DNA of 64,000 nt from Parasponia andersonii (taxonomy: Eukaryota; Streptophyta; Magnoliopsida; Rosales; Cannabaceae). Positions 56,847 to 64,000 of this stretch are shown here, in pieces (within the stretch, counting starts at the first letter, position 1; each line of letters begins with the position of its first letter). Location: assembly GCA_002914805.1 (NCBI GenBank), contig JXTB01000014.1, positions 1,063,180 to 1,127,179 on the forward strand. Reading direction: 5' to 3'. Made by a program: the position numbers and the translations under genes. The notes below the pieces were generated by a model. That model was not told where the DNA came from, did no database searches, and was given only the letters and a program-made list of their open reading frames with translations.

Positions 56847-59420
56847 TGTCACGATCAAAAATACGAAATTGTGACTTTTAATAATTTTAAGTGTAAATGT
56901 AATAAAATATTAAATTTACAAAATTCATGAGATATCGAGTATTAGATAATTTCGTTTGGATCTTTAAATCATTATGAATTCCATAAAATTTAAAATCCTT
57001 ATTAGTTTTCAATTACTTAAGAAAAATGCTCAATAAAGTTCAAGAAAATTTCTAACCATCTCATTTGAATATTTGTTAAGAAAACAAAAATTTTGGTAAA
57101 TTTAGTTCAACTGAAAACTTTAATCCAATGTCCACAATAATTTACGTAAAATCACTTTAAAGTTTAAGTTCTCAAATTAATGAGAAAACCATACTCATAC
57201 ATCCACTTAGTTAATTTACTAATCTTTGTTATATAATTAAACAATGAAAGAAAATTAGTAGAGTATAAACACCTACTAGGGATTAAAAGTAGAATTGCAT
57301 ACACAAATTATACAACTTGTCTATCCATCAAGACGGCTATCTCAAAAAGCCAGACACCTGAAAGTAGGAGAAGTAGGGGATGAGCATTCACATGTTCAGT
57401 AAAAATTCAATTACTTTTTTGAATGGATGCAATTTTACCACACCTGCATTGTTAATACCTTTTCCAAAATCTGTTTATAAAATATTTGATATCCAGAATA
57501 ATCATATATTCAAAACCAAAACTAGAAACATATGATTATATATATCATAAATTATCCTATCCCATAAGCTCACATCCTCTTATCATGAACTAGAGTAACT
57601 CGTACTACATGTACTAAGTACTCTCTACCTGATACTTATCTCAGAAAATTGGATGGGCAACAGAATACCTACACTTACCGAGTGAGAGTAATCAGAAAAC
57701 CTCGCACGAGTTTACAGGCTCCCACCAAGGACGAGGATACTAGCTGCCCACTAAACATTGCGATGCCTAAGATGTACCTTACTTGTTAAATACTGCGATG
57801 CCTAAGATATATCTTATTTGTGATCCTATGGTATGTACAATATCTAAAATTTCACAATAACTATGTATCAAGGAAATAATCAAACAATGCTTTAAAAATA
57901 CCAATTGGCATTATGCTGGAATAAATTGTAACATGGGCAGCACATTGTTGTATTACTCCATAATCACAATTTAAAAATATGTATAAAAATCCACACAGTC
58001 TAATTCTAGTATAATTCAATATGTTCCATAATTTAGCAGACTATCGCGTAAATCATAATTTTTTTTTCATAAATCAATTATAATATAATTATAAAATAAT
58101 TATAAAACTAGATAATTGAAACCCTACCTACCAAGCTAACGATGCTCAAAGAAAACTCGTGTTGGTCACTTAAGTACTTGAACGATTGTTTTGGGATCCA
58201 GGTAAATTCACTTGAAAAAGTGACATTTCCAACAGATTCTCGAATTGAAAAACAGAAGTTACCACTAAATTCAAAGCACTCAAAAATACTAGGTTAGACA
58301 TATAATTTATCAAAAGTAGGTCTCGAAATAGGACCTACCTCATGATATGTAAAATGATACTATTTATGAGCACTGGAAATTGTGCCACTTTAAAACATGA
58401 TGATATTATATATTAAAACTCATTTCTCGACCTCACTAAATCCAAATTTGAAATCATAATTCAATTTCAAGACTCCCGAGCCTTAAACGGGCTTTAAATC
58501 TAAAAAATACAAAAATGTATTTTTTGGAATTAATTTGAAAAATATCCACTTTTTTCAAAGTATTTAGAAACATATCATCTTTCTTGATTATTTATAACAA
58601 TATCACTTTCCCTAAATATTTCAGAAATATCATTATCATAGAATTATTTAGGAAATATCACTTTCAAAAATATTTGAAAAAATATCAATTTTACTTATTA
58701 TTTAAAAACATGTCATTTTTGCAATAATATTTCAGAAAGTAACAATTTTTTAATCTCAGCCCAAGAACTAAACTGAATAACTTCAGTCAAACACTAAGCA
58801 GTTTTGCAAAAGTATCACTTTTCGTTCTGAATTGGAAAAAAACTACATCTTTTAATTTAAAAATTAATATGCTTCTGGATATCATTTTAACTTATACAAA
58901 CCATAATATTTCATGATTTTTAACCATTTTTCATCTCATATAATTATCTCGGATAAAATAATTACTTAACGAAATATTTTTAAAATTATCACTTTCTACA
59001 AACTTTGGTAAAATGACCAAAACAGTGAAAATCTTACCGGCGGCGAGTTAATGGCTGAATCTGGTCGAGAAATGACAGCGATGACGAGACAAATCCAATT
59101 GTACCATCAGTGTCGCAAAAGGAGGTACGGTGAAACTCCGATGGCAGAAAAACCTCGCAATGGCCGAAAATTTCAATGTATCTGATCTCCATTTTCCGAC
59201 AACGAAATCTGGCGGAACTTAGCGATATGACTTCGTCAGAGAGAGCCGGTCATGATAGGCTAGCGTGTTGATTGGTCGGAGCAGTGGTGTGCTGACGGCG
59301 AGGGTGCAAAGTTTCGGCCTTTGTTTGATTCTCTCGGGGACTTCCTTGAAAAAGATGAAGAATAGCAGAGATTTAAAGGCAAATAAGGAAACCGTTGCCC
59401 ACATGTCAGCTGGAGCACAT
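56847..59420 (-). other. unclassified repeat-like region
   Basis: One end (about 56847) reads GTCACGATCAAAAATACG and the other (59030-59420) is a GC-rich block amid AT-rich DNA. On the - strand the block ends CGCCGCCGGTAAGATTTTCAC, a good splice-donor-like site. In between there are paired words, GCGATGCCTAAGATRTAYCTTA, at 57760 and 57798. The layout looks like a non-coding retrotransposon derivative or an untranslated exon plus long intron. No coding domain or LTR pair was found. Confidence 0.3.
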
Positions 59421-60173
59421 GTAAGGCACTATTCCATTATTTATAATTTTGACCCAAATTCAAATAACTCTTTATTTACACCCCTTAATAATTACAATTT
59501 AGTCCTTGATTTTAAAATTCCTTTTCACCTTACTCTAAATGCACCTAGGCTTAATTAAGTTCATATTCATTGTAGTTTTTTTTAATTAAAATACACTAAA
59601 ATATCTTTTGGTTTAAATTACCTAAATACCCATTTAAAAATCCTGTTATTATAGACAAAGTATGTATATCTTCTTGGTTGTGCATTGTTTTAATGAAACA
59701 ACAATAATAAGAGTCATTTCATTTTCTAGCATTGAAGATAAATTAGCAAAGAAAGGAATTAAAAAAAATCAGGATTTATCCTTTTAGTAGATAACAGATA
59801 AGCAGTTGAGGTGATAAGAAGAGGCTTTTTTATTTACTCTCAACTTTTTTTTAGCTTGATCATGAAAAAGAGTATAGATCGGATACATCTCCAAGAATTT
59901 ATAGTGATATAATCCGATGGACTTTCGGATTAACATTATATATTTGGATCTCATAAGCCACTTTTTGCCAACTTTAAAGTGCTCTCCATATTGGAAAAAT
60001 ATCGAAGTAGTGGAGATATTTTTATACTACCACTTTAAATGAGTTTTTTCAATACTATAATTAAAACTTTGGTTGAAATTGTTGAATGCACGTTAAGTTC
60101 TTTGAATGCACGTTAATTTCTTCTTTGAATCTTCAAGCGAAAAAAAAAAAAACAAAAGAAGAGATATATAGGA

Positions 60174-60653
60174 TTTACTTGGATTCATTTTCGTTTTTTA
60201 GTTTTCGTTTTTTCAAACAGAAAAATAGAAAAAAAAAAATTTGGAAATTTGCTTGGCAACATTGTTTCTATTTTTTGTTTTTAAAAATTGTTACAAAAAA
60301 TTTCAAAAAAAAAAGTGGTAATAAAAAATTTTTAATTCCGATATTTTTTCAACAAATTTTATAAACAAAACAATATAAAAATATTTGTACACAAGTGTGT
60401 GTATATATATATATATATATATACACAAATGTGTGTGTATATATATATATATATATATACACAAATATAAGTCGTGACTTAATTTCTCTTTTATTATTTG
60501 CACTCTATTATTTTTATTATTTTTAGAAACAAGTAGTGAAATAAAGTTAGTTAAGTATGTTTCTTATTTATAAAAATTGAAAATCAAAACAAAATTATTG
60601 CTTCTATTTTTAATTTATTTAAATAAAATATTAGAAATGAACCCAAATAAGTA
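60174..60653. mobile_element. possible MITE
   Basis: The ends ACTTGGATTCATTTTC and (inverted right) ACTTATTTGGGTTCATTTCT are similar allowing a 2-base gap. The inside is AT-rich with runs of A and T. No target duplication was confirmed. Confidence 0.3.
60394..60463 (+). repeat. twin (TG)(TA)(CA) compound microsatellite
   Basis: The unit GTGTGTATATATATATATATATACACAAAT type (about 34 bp) occurs twice in tandem. Each copy is itself nearly palindromic because GTGTGTATA pairs with TATACAC. Confidence 0.85.
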
Positions 60654-61068
60654 CACAGAGGCTTTTGAGTTGAACATCGATATGGAGTCTAATTATATGG
60701 TGGTAATAAAAAAAAAGGAGAGAGTACATATAAGAGCAATGCTAAGAGATCGAACCTGTCGTCTTCAGTTTCTCTTAGAGGGTCTTCGTTTGAGGATGTG
60801 TTTGTGGAATATCCAGCAAGCCAGAAGGTATCAAACTCAAATGGCCACCACTACGATGCCAGAGCTGCAAGCTATATCTCTTATGTCCAAGAACGGTTTA
60901 AGCTTGAAAGGGGGAGCAGCTGCTAGTAAAGATTTTTTGTTTTAATTTCTTGAGATGGGTGTCATTTAGGATGAATTAGTATATGTCCCAGTTCTCTATT
61001 TAGGGAAAATATATTTAGTCTTCGCTACACTTAATTCAGCATTTAGCATGTTAAACTATTAGTAATAT

Positions 61069-61670
61069 CGGTCCAGAAAAATCACCTTCTCACTTGTGAC
61101 TTATGTAAATAATATCATACATATGAATAGTGATTTTCAAAATAAAAGTAGGAATAAAGTAACACAATAAGACACAAATTTACGTAATTTACTCAACTTA
61201 GGTTATATCTACAAAATTGTTAAAAAAAATTTATTATAAAGAGAAAATTTATTATAAATTTTTACAAATACTCACTCACAACCTTGATCTCAAATACACC
61301 CAAACACTTTCTTACAAATATTCTCTCACTCACACTTTACAGTGTGACTCTTTAAAACCTCATCTTACACAAAGAAATTCTACTCTCTTGAAAGAAAAAA
61401 ATAAAGAAAAAATAAGGGATTTAATTAGAATAGAGAACTTGAAATGCTTCTAATTTTTGAGATACTTTAATGGACTTGTAAATGGGTCTATTTATAAGCC
61501 AAAGCCCTTCTATCTTCACACAGTTGGTAGCCTACAATGGTTATCCATTGGTAGCCTACAATGGTTGTCCATTGTTAACAAAAATAGGCTGGCAAATTTT
61601 GTGTTGAATTGTTAAGCCAACAATGTTGACTTTCTACAAAGGTGGCTACCTATTTTTTTTTACCTCAATA
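61069..61670 (-). repeat. left (3') LTR of the gag-only element
   Basis: It aligns to 63009-63602 with many substitutions. The outer TG/CA end is eroded at 61069. It contains a local duplication GGTAGCCTACAATGGTTRTC at about 61526 and 61550 that is single in the other LTR. Confidence 0.75.
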
Positions 61671-61989
61671 TTCTCTCACTTGAAAACTTAATTTCTATCA
61701 TGTCTTCACACATGATCAATATAATAGCTCATCTCATTACTTATATTACTATTATTATCTTTACCAATAATCATACTCCACGATATGAGTATTCCACTTA
61801 GAGTTGACGAATTCTAAGAATTTTATTTCGACTCATGTCAAAAGAATCTTGTTGATAATTATGGTATTGATTCCTATGTTTCGCTTTTTCGGAAGTCCAT
61901 CAACTATCAACATCATTCACCACATACCTTACATTAATACCAAACTAATGTCCGTGTGCAAACTTATGAATCTTGAATTTGCCACTACT

Positions 61990-62893
61990 ATACATCCTCT
62001 TTCATGGCAATTTTAGAAATCAGTGGCATTGCTACGAGAATGTACATCTTTTTATCAAAAAGCATCTTCTCTACCTTCATTATAGAAGGCAAGATTGCAG
62101 CTTCATTAAACTTGGAGTATCCGATTGAACTCGCTCCACCTTTAGGGTAATTTCTTTTTATGTTCCCCGCCTGTCCGTACGTCCAACAAACTATATTCTT
62201 CTTCTTGAAGTTTCTTCTCCTTTTGTCAACCATCAATGCTGAATCTTCATATGATACATTACTTCTACCATTGTTTAACCATCTTTCTTCTGAAAAGAGT
62301 TTGCTTGTCAATTCTGAAAAAATCAAGGTCTCTATTCCTATACATCAAAATTGGCTTCATATACTTATAGGAGGACGGAAAAGACCAAATGAGTTGCAAC
62401 ACTTTGTCCTCATCATTAGTCTTAACTCTAATAGCCTTCAATTCAGAAACGATACCATTTAGGATACTCAAATGATCTGATATTGTTGTACCTTCGCTCA
62501 TATATAGTGTATGAAATTACTCCTTCAAGTACACCCAATTTGAGCCTCCTTTTGCCTGATACAATTCTCCGAGCTTTTTCCAGAGTTCTTTGACTGTAGA
62601 TATTCTAAGCACATTTACTAGACCATTTTTTTTGTCAAGTACATCTGTATCGCACTTGCACCTCTATCATTTAGATCTTCCAAGTCTTTATCGCTAATTT
62701 TGGCTTTTTCAAAAATATCTCTTACCTTTAAAATCTTATGTAGACTAGATTGAATTAATAAATTCTTGATTTGAACTTGCCACGAGCCAAAGTTGATGTT
62801 ACCGTCAAATTTTTCCAAATTAACTCTGATCGAAGTAGCATACTTGATTCCTAATATATTGCTTAGTACTTTCTTGCTTAAGAAACCCATCAA
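61990..62893 (-). pseudogene. gag of the defective LTR element
   Basis: The stretch 62893-62618 contains VNLEKFDGNINFGSWQVQIK and ASAIQMYLTKKMV, typical of UBN2-type Copia gag. The stretch 62501-62265 begins MSEGTTISDHLSILNGIVSE, the middle of gag. The stretch 62326-61990 has a ruined zinc knuckle (CWTYGQAGNIKRNYP, two of the metal ligands lost). Stops and shifts separate the pieces. It cannot code for a working gag. Confidence 0.75.
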
Positions 62894-63008
62894 GAAAGTT
62901 CCCTGGAGGGTTCATATGCTCTCCTTGAACACAACTTCTTTACACAAAACTTCTTAGACTACCACTAAACCTCAGTACACTGAAGAACCAACATAACCTG
63001 TCGCTAGT

Positions 63009-63602
63009 TGTTAGGAAAAAATCAGTTTCCTACTTGTGACTTTTTGTATGTGTGAATAATATCATATACATAAATAGTACCATACACATAAATAGTAATC
63101 TCTGAAATAAAGACAAGAATAAAGTAACACAATAAGACACAAATTTACGTGGTTCACCTAACTTAGACTACGTCCACAGAATTGTTACAGATTTTTCACT
63201 ATTGAGAGAAAGTTTGTTACAAATGTTTACAAATACTCACTCACAACCATGATTCCAAATACACTCGAGCTCTTTCTCATAAATATTCTCTTACTCACAC
63301 TTTATATCGTTACTATTTGAAATCCCTTCTTATACAAAAAACTTCGCTATCTTTAAAAGAAGAAATAAAAAGAAAATAAGGGATTTAATTAGAAGAGAAA
63401 AGTTGAAATACTTCTAAATTTTGGGATACTTTGATAAACTTGTAAAGAAATCTATTTATAGGCCAAAGTACTTCTTCCTTTATACGGTTGGTAGCCTACA
63501 ATAGTTATCCATTCTCAACAAAAATGAGTTGACAAATTTGACATTGAATTGTTACAATGTTCTTTCCACAAAGATGACTGCCTATTCTTTTTGACTTCAA
63601 CA
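63009..63602 (-). repeat. right (5') LTR of the gag-only element
   Basis: It starts (on +) TGTTAGGAAAAAATC and ends GACTTCAACA, with intact TG...CA ends. Confidence 0.8.
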
Positions 63603-63963
63603 ATATTTGTATGCATAACTGTTATGTTGTGGAAGTTCAATGTTTTGGGTTACTAAATTGTTACAAATTTTCTTGCTTTTGATCGGTTTGTGTTGCTTTG
63701 TAACTGCTTTTTTACATTTCTTATCATTATTATCATTAATTATTATTATTATTGCTTTTTTTTTTTTAAAGTAAGAAATCTTGCTATCTGTGTTGGAGCT
63801 TTTATAATTTCATATTTCAGGGAACTTGTAACTGTTTAAGCACCCTTTTGGAACTACTTAATTAATTGAAAGAGAGCATTTCCATTGACAAGTCATATAT
63901 GTTAACATTCTTCCATATTACACCAACTCATAAGAAAAATTAAAGAGATAATATTTATCCAGA

Positions 63964-63999
<36 letters not shown>

Positions 64000-64000
64000 A
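63603..64000. other. AT-rich sequence to the window end
   Basis: It contains an ATT run at about 63724-63752 and a TA microsatellite at 63966-63994. No gene was seen. Confidence 0.5.

Larger units (their letters stand above)
59421..61068. other. AT-rich intergenic sequence
   Basis: No supported gene. It includes a MITE-like segment (60174-60653) and the twin TG/TA/CA repeat at 60394-60463. The frame at 60577-60945 has no recognised family. Confidence 0.45.
61069..63602 (-). mobile_element. gag-only LTR retrotransposon (Copia-derived, defective)
   Basis: The LTRs at about 61069-61670 and 63009-63602 match along their length (for example ATAAAGTAACACAATAAGAC in both). The internal region is only about 1.3 kb and carries gag-like pieces on the - strand, with no integrase, RT or RNase H. 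The primer site beside 63009 is unrecognisable. The LTRs share the ACGTGGTTC...CTACGTCCAC layout with Copia element 1, so the two are probably related. Target duplication was not clear (ATATC against ATATT). Confidence 0.8.

Noticed and set aside
60577-60945. 122-residue frame on +
   Set aside because: The start lies in a low-complexity region and no domain or splice context was recognised, so it was not called a gene.

Overview
This is AT-rich nuclear DNA from a flowering plant, most likely a eudicot. The evidence is plant-type GT-AG introns, plant Copia, LINE, Mutator-like and Harbinger transposons, initiator-tRNA-Met primer sites, an exact plant microRNA171 sequence, and a plant mitochondrial complex I gene. 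There is no bacterial-style operon, rRNA or CRISPR array. Single N bases lie at 3063, 4344, 46608 and 50011. The species cannot be named from the sequence.

Layout. (1) About 1-8,700 is a decayed Mutator-like (MULE) region. It holds a Ulp1-type cysteine protease fragment on the + strand, a convergent broken MULE transposase on the - strand, a 1.1-kb degenerate TTA/TTG tract, and two arrays dense in TGTCTA/TAGACA. (2) 11,521-16,818 is a complete but mutated Copia element with LTRs, primer site and a 5-bp target duplication. (3) 18,587-26,325 is an intact-looking ten-exon gene for an F-box/FIST-domain protein. Its sixth intron carries a second complete Copia element in antisense. (4) 27,634-30,809 is a Harbinger-type element with TAA duplications and a broken Myb/SANT-like gene. 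(5) About 31,105-31,235 is a MIR171 hairpin on the - strand. (6) 40,145-33,824 (- strand) is a two-exon mitochondrial gamma-carbonic-anhydrase-like gene, whose 5.6-kb intron holds a third Copia remnant and two tandem-repeat blocks. (7) 40.3-51 kb is gene-poor, with Copia scraps. (8) 51,153-55,426 is a 5'-truncated L1-type LINE with a degenerate target duplication. (9) 55.4-64 kb is AT-rich repeat debris, including a gag-only LTR element at 61,069-63,602.

Only three loci look like functional host genes: the F-box/FIST gene, MIR171 and the gamma-CA-like gene. The two protein genes point toward each other with the microRNA between them. From memory, the Arabidopsis counterparts are neighbours (At5g63520 and At5g63510), so this looks like conserved microsynteny expanded by transposons. 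Every other coding-like stretch is transposon-derived and broken. The most unusual structure is the paired TGTCTA/TAGACA array system flanking the MULE transposase.
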